Shown: in pieces, positions 7,717 through 16,523 of the stretch
Layout: every line of letters starts with the position of its first letter
Numbering within the stretch: the stretch's first letter is position 1
From: an uncultured Rhizobiaceae group bacterium
GTDB taxonomy: Bacteria > Pseudomonadota > Alphaproteobacteria > Rhizobiales > Rhizobiaceae
NCBI GenBank assembly: GCA_947501445.1
Contig: CANMVS010000007.1
Span: 186,001-250,000 of the forward strand
DNA: 64,000 nt
Direction of reading: 5' to 3'
Position numbers and translations under genes: made by a program
The notes under the pieces: model-generated
Seen by the model: the letters and a program-made list of their open reading frames with translations, nothing else
Database searches by the model: none
What the model was told of the DNA's origin: nothing

Positions 7717-9333
7717 CTAAAGCGCTTCACCTCTGGCAGCCAGCAGGTCGCTCAGCCAGTCCGGGTCCATTTCCGGCACGGATGACAGCAGCAACTGGGT
7801 GTAATCGGGGTGCGGCGGAGACAGGATTTCGCTTTTCAGTCCCTGTTCGACGACCTTGCCCTGGAACATCACCACGATTTCATCGGAGATGGCTTTTACC
7901 GTGGCGATATCGTGGGTGATGAACATATAGGTGATGTTGAACTGTTTTTGCAGCCGCAGCAGGAGTTTCAGGATATCCTCCTGAACAATCTGATCGAGCG
8001 CCGAGGTGATTTCGTCGCAGATTATGATTTCCGGATCGGCGGCAAGCGCGCGGGCAATGCAGATACGCTGTTTTTGCCCACCGGAAAGTTCGCCGGGCAA
8101 ACGGTCCAGATAACTGGCGTCAAGTTCGATCATCTCCAGCAGTTCAATGACACGGTTTTCACGGGCCTTGCCTTTGAGACCAAGGTAGAATTCCAGCGGT
8201 CGACCAATAATTTCCTCAACGCTCTGCCGCGGGTTCATGGCGGTATCGGCCATTTGATAAATCATCTGGATGCGATGAAGCTGGTCCTTGTTGCGCTGTT
8301 TGAGTGCGCCCGGCAGCGGCTCTCCGTTGAATAAAACCTCACCCTTGCTGGGAACCAGCAGACCGGTGATTACACGTGCCGATGTCGATTTGCCCGAGCC
8401 CGATTCGCCGACAACCGCAACAGTGCTGCCCCTTGGCACTTTAATGTTCACATTTTCGAGCACCCGCACATCGCCATAGGCAGCGTCGATATTGCGCATT
8501 TCGATGATTATGTCTTCGCCTTTGACTTCTGGTTTTTCCAGTTCGCGCACCGACCACAGCGATTTCGTATAGTCCATTTTCGGCGTTTCCAGCATCTGCC
8601 GTGTCGGCGCTTCTTCAACCTCTTCGCCATAGCGAAGCACCTTGATGAAGTCGGCCATCTGGGCAACGACTGCCAGGTCATGGGTGATGTAAATCGCCGC
8701 GGCATGGAACGTCTCGACGATGTTGCGCATGGCGGCCAGTACTTCCACCTGCGTTGTTACATCAAGCGCCGTTGTCGGTTCGTCAAAGATGATCAGGTCG
8801 GGCCTTGGCGACATAGCCATGGCTGTCATGACGCGCTGAAGCTGACCGCCCGAGACCTGGTGCGGATAACGCTCGCCAATGTGTTCGGGATCGGGCAGGC
8901 GCAGGCTCTGATAGAGGGTGCGGGCATCTGCGCGGGCTTCTTTTTCATCGTGAAGTTTTGAACGTACAGTGGCCTCAACCGTTTGCTCGATCAAACGGTG
9001 CGCCGGATTGAAGGCGGCAGCGGCTGATTGCGCCACATAGGCTATGCGTGTGCCCCACAGTTTGCGCTTTTCGCTTTCGCGTGCCGCCATCAGGTCCATG
9101 CCGTCGAATTTGATCGACCCGCTGCTGATTTTGCAGCCGGGACGGGCAAAGCCCATGGCAGCCAGGCCAAAGGAAGATTTGCCGGCGCCCGATTCACCAA
9201 TCAGCCCCATGACTTCACCGCGATGCAATGTCAGGTCGACACCCTTGATAATCTCGTGCCAGCGGTCGTCGCTGAACCCATCGATGCGGATATCGCGCAT
9301 CTCAAGAAGAACGTCCTTGTCTTTAGTGCTCAT
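7717..9333 (-). CDS. Peptide/oligopeptide ABC importer, fused double ATPase
   Basis: This 538-residue protein joins two Dpp/Opp-type ATPase domains. Domain 1 has GESGAGKSS, VSGGQLQRVMTAMAM and LIIFDEPTTALD; domain 2 has GESGSGKSTSARV, LSGGQKQRICIARAL and IIICDEITSALD. Both sites therefore look catalytically complete, and it replaces separate DppD and DppF proteins. The longer frame to 9375 is unlikely: ATG 9333 (MSTKDKD) overlaps the upstream permease stop at 9323 by 11 bp, as expected in an operon. It couples ATP hydrolysis to uptake of peptides or another ligand bound by the divergently encoded binding protein. Confidence 0.9.
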   Translation of the reverse strand: MSTKDKDVLLEMRDIRIDGFSDDRWHEIIKGVDLTLHRGEVMGLIGESGAGKSSFGLAAMGFARPGCKISSGSIKFDGMDLMAARESEKRKLWGTRIAYVAQSAAAAFNPAHRLIEQTVEATVRSKLHDEKEARADARTLYQSLRLPDPEHIGERYPHQVSGGQLQRVMTAMAMSPRPDLIIFDEPTTALDVTTQVEVLAAMRNIVETFHAAAIYITHDLAVVAQMADFIKVLRYGEEVEEAPTRQMLETPKMDYTKSLWSVRELEKPEVKGEDIIIEMRNIDAAYGDVRVLENVNIKVPRGSTVAVVGESGSGKSTSARVITGLLVPSKGEVLFNGEPLPGALKQRNKDQLHRIQMIYQMADTAMNPRQSVEEIIGRPLEFYLGLKGKARENRVIELLEMIELDASYLDRLPGELSGGQKQRICIARALAADPEIIICDEITSALDQIVQEDILKLLLRLQKQFNITYMFITHDIATVKAISDEIVVMFQGKVVEQGLKSEILSPPHPDYTQLLLSSVPEMDPDWLSDLLAARGEAL

Positions 9334-10243
9334 CTCGCAACCCGCTTGTCTTGTGTAAAAACCAGTCGACGACAAAGTTCACCGCAACTGTCAGCAATGC
9401 GATGGCGCCAGCAGGCAACAGCGGTGTCATGGCCGCTTTCATGTCATATTTGGCAAACTGGATAAGGGATGCATTTTCACGCACCATGGAACCCCAGTCG
9501 GCAGACGGTGGCTGAATGCCAACGCCGAGGAAAGAGAGGGCGGCAATGGTCAAAAACACAAAGCAGAACCGCAGGCCGAATTCAGCGACCAGCGGTGGCA
9601 TGATATTGGGCAAAATCTCCCGGCGCATGATCCAGCCGAGCTTTTCCCCGCGCAACCGGGCAGCCTCCACATAGTCCATCACAACGACATTGATTGCCAC
9701 CGAGCGTGTCAGGCGGAATACCCGGGTCGAATCCAGAACGGCAATAATGCAGATGAGGCTGGTCACATTCGATCCGAAAATCGACAGCAGCATAAGCGCA
9801 AAAATCAGGCTTGGAATGGCCATCAGCGCATCAACTGTCCGGCTCAAAACCTGATCGAGCCATCCGCGGCTGATACTGGCTGCCAGTGCAAGACCACCGC
9901 CAATCACAAAGGACAGTAGCGTTGTTACCAGCGCAATGCCCATTGTATTGCGCCCGCCATAAACAAGGCGGGTGAATATATCGCGGCCGATCTGATCGGT
10001 GCCAAATATATGGGCGCTGCTCCATGGTTCATAGGGCGCCGGAAAAATCTGCGCCTCGCCATAGGGTGCAATGATTGGCGCCAGCAATGCGACCACACAA
10101 TAAAAGGCGATGACGATCAGGCCGAACCATGCGGACAGGGGCGCCTTGCGCAGGCCATTCCATATGCGCTGCAAAAAGGTTCGCCTGATACGCGGGTTGC
10201 TTTTTTCCGAGGCTGCGGAATAGGTGTCTGGTTGCTGGGTCAT
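9323..10243 (-). CDS. Peptide-type ABC importer permease (DppC family)
   Basis: This 306-residue inner-membrane permease has an N-terminal cytoplasmic segment, a first membrane helix around residues 36-56, the family periplasmic segment GTDQIGRDIFTRLVYGGR, and the EAA-like loop EAARLRGEKLGWIMRREILP that contacts the ATPase. It pairs with the DppB-type permease encoded just upstream, whose stop overlaps its ATG by 4 bp. Substrate class is set by the binding protein and is not certain to be peptides. Confidence 0.9.
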   Translation of the reverse strand: MTQQPDTYSAASEKSNPRIRRTFLQRIWNGLRKAPLSAWFGLIVIAFYCVVALLAPIIAPYGEAQIFPAPYEPWSSAHIFGTDQIGRDIFTRLVYGGRNTMGIALVTTLLSFVIGGGLALAASISRGWLDQVLSRTVDALMAIPSLIFALMLLSIFGSNVTSLICIIAVLDSTRVFRLTRSVAINVVVMDYVEAARLRGEKLGWIMRREILPNIMPPLVAEFGLRFCFVFLTIAALSFLGVGIQPPSADWGSMVRENASLIQFAKYDMKAAMTPLLPAGAIALLTVAVNFVVDWFLHKTSGLRDEH

Positions 10244-11220
10244 CGTGGGTGCAACAATCTGGGATTGGTGACCGTTCCGATTATATCGGCCAACAGGTTG
10301 AGAATGATGTAGGTGGCCGCAAAAATCAGAGCACAGGCCTGCACAACGGGAATATCGCGGGTGGTCACTGCATCCACCATCAACTGGCCAATGCCGGGAT
10401 AGACAAAGACAACCTCAACCACCACAACACCAACAACCAGATAGGCCAGATTGAAGGCAATAACGGTGGCTATGGGCGACCAGGCATTGGGCAGCGCGTG
10501 TTTGAGAATGACCTCCGAGCGTGATGCCCCCTTCAATTGCGCCATTTCAATATAGGGGCTTGCCAGCAGATTGATGATGGCTGCACGGGTCATGCGCATC
10601 ATATGTGCCACGATAACCAGCGTCAGGGTGAGCGCGGGCAGGGCCATGCGGTAAACGCGTTCAAGAAACGGGGTGGTGTCGTCTATATTCGCCAGGGATG
10701 GAAAGATTGGATAAAGCGACGACAAAAACAGGATCAGCAGATAGGCGACAAAAAACTCCGGAAAAGAAATCGCTGTCAATGTTGTCGCATTGACGGTGCG
10801 GTCGTAAATCGAATTGCGATAGAGTGCTGTGGTGATGCCAAGAAACAGCGCCAGTGGCACCGCGATGACAGCGGTCATGCCCGCCAGAAAAAGCGTATTC
10901 CACAGACGCGGCGCAACCAGCTCTGCCACGGAGCGTGACCGGTCTACACCCGAAGCGGCTCTGCCCGAAAAGGATGTGCCAAGATCGCCTGTCGCAACAG
11001 CGCCAATCCATTCGAAGTAACGAATATACGGCGGCTTATCGAGCCCAAGTTCCTCGCGGAAAGCTGCAACGGATTCCTCAGTGGCAGCCTGTCCTAATAC
11101 CGCCTCACCAAAATCGCCCGGCAAGAGCTCAAGAGCACTGAATATTATCACCGAAACAACAAACAGGGTGAACAGTCCAAACCCCAGCCGTTGCAGGATC
11201 GTCGCCACGATCGGATGCAC
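10240..11220 (-). CDS. Peptide-type ABC importer permease (DppB family)
   Basis: This 326-residue permease has a hydrophobic first helix (LGFGLFTLFVVSVIIFSAL), the family LPGDF motif, and the ATPase-coupling loop MAQLKGASRSEVILKHALPN near residue 240. It is the first gene of the minus-strand importer operon, and its start faces the divergent gene of the binding protein across about 365 bp. A Dpp/Opp-type pore with the next gene is certain by family; whether the ligand is a peptide, a glycoside or an opine-like compound is not. Confidence 0.9.
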   Translation of the reverse strand: MHPIVATILQRLGFGLFTLFVVSVIIFSALELLPGDFGEAVLGQAATEESVAAFREELGLDKPPYIRYFEWIGAVATGDLGTSFSGRAASGVDRSRSVAELVAPRLWNTLFLAGMTAVIAVPLALFLGITTALYRNSIYDRTVNATTLTAISFPEFFVAYLLILFLSSLYPIFPSLANIDDTTPFLERVYRMALPALTLTLVIVAHMMRMTRAAIINLLASPYIEMAQLKGASRSEVILKHALPNAWSPIATVIAFNLAYLVVGVVVVEVVFVYPGIGQLMVDAVTTRDIPVVQACALIFAATYIILNLLADIIGTVTNPRLLHPR

Positions 11221-11585
11221 GCATTCCCCTCCGTATTTGTTCCGGGTATGCCCGGTTAAATTGTGACCTCATCGCTTGTTTGCGACATAGGATTGTTACC
11301 ATCAGGTTATGCGCCAGACGGGCAACATGTAAAGCCGTCAAAGCCTGAAAACTGCAATTGGGGCAATAACAGCCTGTCTGAAAGCATTTTAAGGAGGCTG
11401 ACATAGTAATTTTGCATGGATTGGTGCGTTTCTGGAAGAATTATTATTGTACATGCGGATTGCATCAGCGGCATATTATGGGCAGATTGTCGTATCGCCG
11501 ACGGGCCAATGCACGAAAAACCTCACAGGGTTTTCAACGGACCGGACAAATCGGCAGACTGACCAAGCATGACGGGAGGAAAATC
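11221..11585. promoter_or_regulatory. Divergent promoter region of the Dpp-type transporter
   Basis: This 365-bp gene-free stretch lies between the permease operon (minus) and the binding-protein gene (plus) and must hold both promoters. A short hairpin CCGGG-TATG-CCCGG is present at 11242-11255 next to the permease start. The open frame from 11412 into the binding-protein gene has no signal-peptide character before the ATG at 11586, so I treat it as leader sequence. No clear operator was recognised. Confidence 0.4.
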
Positions 11586-13187
11586 ATGCGAGAAAAAACG
11601 ATTAAAAATCAACAAAGTAAACTGCGCTTCGGACAAATCAACCGACGTCAATTTATCATGTCGGCCCTGGCTGCCGGGGCGACCCTTACAACATCTTTTG
11701 CCATGGCTGACAAAGCAATGGCGATGACACCCAAAAAAGGTGGCCGTCTTCGTCAGGGCATGGGTTACGGGTCAACCACCGATACACTTGATCCAAGCAC
11801 CTTTGAAAACGGCTATATGCAGGCGCACGGCTACCTGTTCGGCAACAATTTGACCGAAGTGAACAATGAAGGCGTATTGGTGCCGGAACTGGCTGAGAGT
11901 TTTGAATCTGCCGATGCCAAAACCTGGGTCTTCAAACTGCGCAAAGGTGTTGAATTTCACAATGGCCAGTCGCTGAGCGCTGACGATGTGATAGCAACGA
12001 TGAATTACCATCGTGCCGAAGGTTCAAAATCTCCAGCCAAGGGTATTCTTTCCGGCATCAAGGACCTGCGCAAGGATGGCGATGATACGGTTGTATTTGA
12101 ACTTGAAAGCGGTAATGCCGATTTCCCTTACATTGTCAGTGACTATCATCTGATCATCATGCCGTCCAAGGACGGAACGGTTGATGCGGCAAGCGGCATC
12201 GGTACCGGTGGCTACGCCATCGAGAATTTTGAACCGGGTGTGCGCACGCTGACCAAACGAAACGCGAATTACTTCAAGGAAGGTCGGGCGCATTTTGATG
12301 AGGTCGAGTTGATCTCGATTATTGACCTGACGGCGCGTCAGAACGCCATCATGAATGGTGACGTGGACATTATTGACAATGTCGATCCGAAAACCGTGAA
12401 CCTGTTGGCACGGGTACCAACCCTGTCCATTCTGGAAACGACCGGAACGCAGCACTACACATTCCCGATGCGATTGGATCATGAGCCCTTTGGCAATTAT
12501 GATCTGCGCATGGCGATCAAATCGGCGATCAAACGTCAGGAACTGGTCGACAAAATCCTGCTTGGACACGGCGCAATCGGCAACGATCATCCGATTTCGG
12601 TTGCCAACCGGTTCCACAACAATGATCTGGAACAACGCGAGTTTGATCCGGAAAAAGCAGCCTTCCATTACAAGAAGTCCGGCCACTCCGGTCCCATTCA
12701 GCTGTCATCTTCGGATGCGGCTTTTGCAGGCGCTGTTGATGCCGCACAGCTTGTTGCAGCTTCTGCCAAGGAAGCGGGCATCGATGTGGAAATCGTGCGC
12801 GAACCGAAAGACGGTTACTGGTCGAATGTCTGGAACAAGAAGGGCTGGTGTGCGTGTTACTGGGGCGGACGTCCAACGGAAGACTGGATGTTCTCGGCAG
12901 CCTACACCAATGATACCGAATGGAACGATACAGCCTGGAAAGGCACAGATGCATCGAAGAAATTCAATAATGTCGTTGTTGAGGCACGCTCAGAACTGGA
13001 TGAGGGCAAGCGTCGCGGGCTTTACTATGAAGCCCAGGCTCTCATAAATGACGATGGCGGTGCCATTGTACCGATGTGGGCAAACTACATTCATGCGCAT
13101 TCCAAGAAACTGGGCCACGATGATCAGGTTGCTGCCAACTGGATCAATGATGGCAACAAGGTCGGCGAACGCTGGTGGTTCTCGTAA
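11586..13187 (+). CDS. Extracellular solute-binding protein family 5 (peptide-type), Tat signal
   Basis: This 533-residue periplasmic binding protein carries a twin-arginine signal (NRRQFIMSALAAG, about residues 22-34) after a long basic N-terminus, with cleavage near SFAMADKAMAM. The mature part has the SBP_bac_5 landmarks LAESFESADAKTWVFKLRKG, VEFHNGQSLSADDV and the C-terminal YYEAQALINDDGGAIVPM. It delivers ligand to the divergently transcribed permeases and double ATPase. GGGAGG at 11574-11579 fixes the start at 11586. Tat export implies folding in the cytoplasm, unusual but well known for this family in alphaproteobacteria. A strong terminator follows. Confidence 0.9.
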   Translation: MREKTIKNQQSKLRFGQINRRQFIMSALAAGATLTTSFAMADKAMAMTPKKGGRLRQGMGYGSTTDTLDPSTFENGYMQAHGYLFGNNLTEVNNEGVLVPELAESFESADAKTWVFKLRKGVEFHNGQSLSADDVIATMNYHRAEGSKSPAKGILSGIKDLRKDGDDTVVFELESGNADFPYIVSDYHLIIMPSKDGTVDAASGIGTGGYAIENFEPGVRTLTKRNANYFKEGRAHFDEVELISIIDLTARQNAIMNGDVDIIDNVDPKTVNLLARVPTLSILETTGTQHYTFPMRLDHEPFGNYDLRMAIKSAIKRQELVDKILLGHGAIGNDHPISVANRFHNNDLEQREFDPEKAAFHYKKSGHSGPIQLSSSDAAFAGAVDAAQLVAASAKEAGIDVEIVREPKDGYWSNVWNKKGWCACYWGGRPTEDWMFSAAYTNDTEWNDTAWKGTDASKKFNNVVVEARSELDEGKRRGLYYEAQALINDDGGAIVPMWANYIHAHSKKLGHDDQVAANWINDGNKVGERWWFS

Positions 13188-13213
13188 GTCAGTCTTCAAG
13201 GTGAATTCTGGTC

Positions 13214-13244
13214 GGCGGCTGAAGTTTCAGCCGCCGATTTTTTT
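13214..13244 (+). terminator. Rho-independent terminator of the binding-protein gene
   Basis: A perfect 10-bp inverted repeat GGCGGCTGAA / TTCAGCCGCC with only GT between the arms (13214-13235, effective loop of 4) is followed by a run of seven T at 13238-13244. It lies 27 bp after the stop of the binding-protein gene. Confidence 0.92.
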
Positions 13245-13332
13245 GTCATATGTTATGAAAGGCCTTCCAGGACGGTGTCGGTCCATTTCATACGAACCGT
13301 TTCGTCATAGACCTGCAAAGCCATGGAGCCAT

Positions 13333-13965
13333 TCAGTCATAAATAGGCGATTTCAGATAGCGGCTTGCTTCCTCGGTGACGGTCGCATCGAAAATGCGGG
13401 TGTAGAAAGCCGCGTTCAGCTTTGCTGCAGTTTCGGGAAAATCCTGCAGGGCAAAATTTGTCGCATTTTCAATTGTATCAAATGCGTCCATGCCACCGAG
13501 CGTATTGGTATGCAGCCCGCTTAACCATGTCTTGCTCAACAATCCCGGTTGACGTTTTAACTCATGGTTACGTTCGTGCCACTTGAATTGCTCAAATGGT
13601 CTGTTGACCTGCACTTCCGTGTAGACAAATGCGCCTGGTTTTTTCTGCAGTTTTCCGCCGAAATGCGGCGAGCCCATCTCTGTGCTGGCATCAGCAGCAA
13701 TTGCTGCATCAAACAGGCGGGTTGTCTGGGCGACACCAAGCCCTCTGGCTTCGTTCGGAAAATAACCGGTGACAAATTCCTGTGCGCTTTCAGTGCTGTC
13801 AAACGTATAGAACCCGCCAACTGAATTATTGTTGATCCCCGCAAGCCAGGTTTTGCTTATAAAGCCCGGTTGCTGGCGTATGGCATCGCTTATGGCTTTC
13901 CATGGGGCCTGGTCAAAAGGGATCGAGATTTGCAGTTCCGTATAGACAAATGCCGGGTTTGACAT
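13333..13965 (-). CDS. YdhR-like protein with two tandem copies of the domain
   Basis: This 210-residue soluble protein is made of two homologous halves, about residues 1-100 and 108-210. Both halves have FVYTE(L/V)Q near the start, (PWK/FKW) then QPG(F/L)(I/L)SKTWL(A/S)G, a glycine pair and a final (A/T)R(L/I)FDA. The motifs match the putative mono-oxygenase YdhR group, ferredoxin-like alpha/beta proteins normally about 100 residues long and acting as dimers; the duplication would give a pseudo-dimer in one chain. The start is ATG 13965 with AGGAAA upstream; the longer frame to 14136 runs through the divergent promoter. It probably belongs to the regulon of the divergent HxlR repressor. Function is inferred only. 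Confidence 0.7.
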   Translation of the reverse strand: MSNPAFVYTELQISIPFDQAPWKAISDAIRQQPGFISKTWLAGINNNSVGGFYTFDSTESAQEFVTGYFPNEARGLGVAQTTRLFDAAIAADASTEMGSPHFGGKLQKKPGAFVYTEVQVNRPFEQFKWHERNHELKRQPGLLSKTWLSGLHTNTLGGMDAFDTIENATNFALQDFPETAAKLNAAFYTRIFDATVTEEASRYLKSPIYD

Positions 13966-14004
13966 GAGGTTTCCTTTCGGGATTGAGCGGTTGTTTTCAC
14001 GAAT

Positions 14005-14052
14005 TGCATTTTGCAATACGTAGATATTTAGAATTACGTATTGCAAAATGCA
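14005..14052. promoter_or_regulatory. Perfect 18-bp inverted repeat, probable HxlR operator
   Basis: The left arm TGCATTTTGCAATACGTA (14005-14022) and the right arm TACGTATTGCAAAATGCA (14035-14052) are exact reverse complements separated by a 12-bp A/T-rich spacer. It lies midway between the divergent YdhR-like gene (start 13965) and the HxlR gene (start 14076), where both promoters must be. Each arm also holds smaller palindromes (TTGCAA and TACGTA). Confidence 0.75.
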
Positions 14053-14075
14053 AGGTGATTTTATATTTTCAGGAA

Positions 14076-14486
14076 ATGAAAGCAGAACACAAAAAAAGAG
14101 AGACCGGATGTCCCGTCGCCTTTGGTCTTGATACATTCGGGGATAGATGGAGCCTGCTGATCATCCGAGAGATCATGCTGCGCGGCAAAAGAACCTACAG
14201 TGAATTTCTTGAAGCTGATGAAGCGATTGCCACGAATATTCTCATCGCCCGGCTGAAGCATCTGGAAGCGGAAGGCATCATCAAAAAATCCCGCGACCCG
14301 GAAAACAGACGCAGCTTCATTTATGCACTGACAGCCAAAGGGCGGGATCTGGCACCGATCATGCTGGAAATCATCCTGTGGAGCGGTGAATATGATGACC
14401 GACCCTTCGCCATGAAGGATATCCGTGACAAAATCCGCCATGATCGCGCGGGATTTGAGGCGGATCTGCGCGCTGGAAAACACTGA
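14076..14486 (+). CDS. HxlR-family winged-helix transcriptional regulator
   Basis: This 136-residue protein has the HxlR family layout: GCPVAFGLDTFGDRWSLLIIRE at the N-terminus with the conserved cysteine at residue 12, RTYSEF, then NILIARLKHLEAEGII and the wing DPENRRSFIYALTAKGRDL. HxlR proteins bind palindromes as dimers and often sense redox or electrophilic compounds through the N-terminal cysteine. It is divergent from the YdhR-like gene and starts 24 bp from the perfect inverted repeat at 14005-14052, so self-regulation and control of the divergent gene are likely. The start at ATG 14076 has a weak, close AGGA. Confidence 0.88.
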   Translation: MKAEHKKRETGCPVAFGLDTFGDRWSLLIIREIMLRGKRTYSEFLEADEAIATNILIARLKHLEAEGIIKKSRDPENRRSFIYALTAKGRDLAPIMLEIILWSGEYDDRPFAMKDIRDKIRHDRAGFEADLRAGKH

Positions 14487-14582
14487 GGTAAAATAAATCT
14501 GGCAACGGTGTCCAATAACGCCCGGGCCAATCGTTTTAGGGTGTCGGGACCATCAACCGGCTCAACCAATCAGAAGGACGCC

Positions 14583-14877
14583 ATGTCCAGAAAAAATTAC
14601 CTTTGTATCCAACGCAGTCAGCCGCGCACATCTGAGCCCCGGCCTGCACCATCGCCAGCTCAAATGGAAGAAATGTATGCCAAATTCAACGCCTGGAGAG
14701 ACCTTCAAGGACAATATTGTTGATATGGGCGGCAAACGGGGTGCTGGTAACGTCGTAACCCGTGAGCGTACTGTTGATGGTCCTTTTGTTGAGGCAAAGG
14801 AAGTGGTTGGCGGTTTTATGATTGTCAGTGCAGGCACAATGGAAGAAGCCGTTGAAGTAGCGACTGCAAATCCATGA
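14583..14877 (+). pseudogene. YCII-family (DGPF domain) protein, frameshifted
   Basis: The first frame starts at ATG 14583 and gives MSRKNYLCIQRSQP, then PSPAQMEEMYAKFNAW, and stops at 14723. The family continues in another frame: TFKDNIVDMGGKRG, TVDGPFVEAKEVVGGFMIVSAGTMEEAVEVA, ending at 14877. Both frames overlap near 14698-14710, where one extra base breaks the gene. The product is also short at the C-terminus compared with usual YCII proteins of about 115 residues. Intact members are small dimeric proteins of uncertain activity, often beside sigma factors. A sequencing error could explain the shift but not the missing end. Confidence 0.72.
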
Positions 14878-14958
14878 CAACCCATGATTGGGGCTGAAAC
14901 CTGATCCACGCTACAATGTTTCTCCGGATCAGATTGTGGTGCACACGAAAGGCAGATT

Positions 14959-15840
14959 GTGACTGTTTCAACATCGACACTGCGGATATTGGAGCCAGCG
15001 CCCCATATTCTTGCATTTTATGACGGCCGCATTAATGGCACACGCCTGCACGCAGATGGTCCAAACTGGCTTGACGATGGTGCCTATACGCTGGGTGTCG
15101 CCAGTTATGTGGTGTATGATGGCGATGAAGCTCTGGTTTTCGACACACATATCTCCGTTGCACACGCAAGAGCCATCAGAGCAGAACTTGATCGCCGGGA
15201 AATACGATCCATACGGGTTGTTCTCAGCCACTTTCACCGTGATCATGTTGCCGGCTCCGGAATATTCACGGATTGTGAAATCCTTGCCAGTGGTAAAACA
15301 GCACAGGTACTGGAGGACAACAGGGCCAGCTTTGCCGATACGACACCTTCCATCGACCCGCTGATTATGCCGACAACCACTTTTGAGGGTGTCATGACAT
15401 TGCAGGTGGGTGATATCGATGTGGAATTGCGACCACTTGATATTCATAGTTTTGATGGCCTCGTGGCCTATCTGCCAAACTCTCGCACTTTGCTTGCAGG
15501 TGATACGCTGGAGGATACGGTGACCTATGTGGCTGAGCCGGACCGGCTGCATATCCATATTGAAGAACTTGATCGTCTGGCAACGTGGGATATCCAGTCA
15601 ATCCTGCCTAATCACGGGGACCCGGTGCGCATTGCCAATGGCGGCTATGACCGGTCGTTTATTTCAGCGACCCGCACCTATCTGCAAAAGCTGCTTGACT
15701 GCCGTTCGCAGCCGGAACTGGCAGTGCTTGGCCTGCGCGAATTCGTGGCCGATGATCTCACCATTGGCGCGCTTGTCTATCTGGATACTTACGAAAATGT
15801 GCACCGCCATAATGTGCAGGCAGTGCTGGCAGGACAATGA
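14959..15840 (+). CDS. Metallo-beta-lactamase-fold hydrolase
   Basis: This 293-residue protein has the di-metal motif SHFHRDHVAG (HxHxDH) around residue 90, LLAGDTLED for the bridging aspartate, and a late NHGDP histidine. It belongs to the broad hydrolase superfamily (thioesterase, lactonase, phosphodiesterase types) and the substrate cannot be told. It starts at GTG 14959 with AAAGG 6 nt upstream. It stands alone between the YCII pseudogene and the convergent methyltransferase gene. No signal peptide is present, so it is cytoplasmic. Confidence 0.82.
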   Translation: MTVSTSTLRILEPAPHILAFYDGRINGTRLHADGPNWLDDGAYTLGVASYVVYDGDEALVFDTHISVAHARAIRAELDRREIRSIRVVLSHFHRDHVAGSGIFTDCEILASGKTAQVLEDNRASFADTTPSIDPLIMPTTTFEGVMTLQVGDIDVELRPLDIHSFDGLVAYLPNSRTLLAGDTLEDTVTYVAEPDRLHIHIEELDRLATWDIQSILPNHGDPVRIANGGYDRSFISATRTYLQKLLDCRSQPELAVLGLREFVADDLTIGALVYLDTYENVHRHNVQAVLAGQ

Positions 15841-15899
15841 TCCAGGGTCTGCTGAGGTTCAGTTTGCCATCGATGCGTCTCTGAATCACAACAAATACT

Positions 15900-16523
15900 C
15901 TAGCGTTTCTCAAGGATCACCAGATTATCCGTTACCGTCGCGGTTTGTCCATTCGGGCCGGTCGCGTGACGGGGCGAGGGGCCAACAAAAACCTGCTGCC
16001 AATAGCGCATATCAAGATCAAGCGCCTGCAATTGCTCTTCAGCGGTGGAAAACACCGTATCCTCAGGTGCCCATGACCACGGAGCACGTGAACCGTGCGT
16101 GGCAATGATGATGAGGCCGTTGCCAGCAACACAATCTGCTGCCCGGCGTAAAACTGCCGAGCGCGGGAAGGTGACCGGAGATTCAAAGAACACGGCGCTG
16201 ACCAGATCGAATTCACCTGATGGAAAACTCTCGCTGAGATCGTGTTGTTCAAAACTGATCTGACCTTGAAGGTCGCATACCCTGGCGTTTTGCCGCGCAT
16301 ATTCCAGAACAGTTGGTGAGACATCCACTGCTGTTACCTGCCATCCCTGCCGGGTCAACCAGACAGCATCGTCGCCTTTGGCGCAGCCGAGATCAAGGGC
16401 ACGGCCCACCTGCCGTCCCCCGACGTATTGCGTCAGAACAGCAGAAGGCCTGCCTGAACTTTTTGGCGATGCGCCAGCATAGTGGCGTTCCCAGAATGCT
16501 TCCGATGGATTTTGTACGGTCAA
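15900..16523 (-). CDS. Class I SAM-dependent methyltransferase (TehB-like)
   Basis: This 207-residue protein has the SAM-binding motif I ALDLGCAKGDDAVWL (about residues 42-56), motif II VTAVDVSP and FEQHDLSE, resembling the TehB/NodS thiopurine-methyltransferase-like group that methylates small molecules such as tellurite, thiols or oligosaccharides. Its ATG overlaps the stop of the upstream MFS pump gene by 4 bp, so pump and methyltransferase are translated together; the pair suggests detoxification and efflux of a toxic compound. The acceptor is unknown. Confidence 0.8.
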   Translation of the reverse strand: MTVQNPSEAFWERHYAGASPKSSGRPSAVLTQYVGGRQVGRALDLGCAKGDDAVWLTRQGWQVTAVDVSPTVLEYARQNARVCDLQGQISFEQHDLSESFPSGEFDLVSAVFFESPVTFPRSAVLRRAADCVAGNGLIIIATHGSRAPWSWAPEDTVFSTAEEQLQALDLDMRYWQQVFVGPSPRHATGPNGQTATVTDNLVILEKR

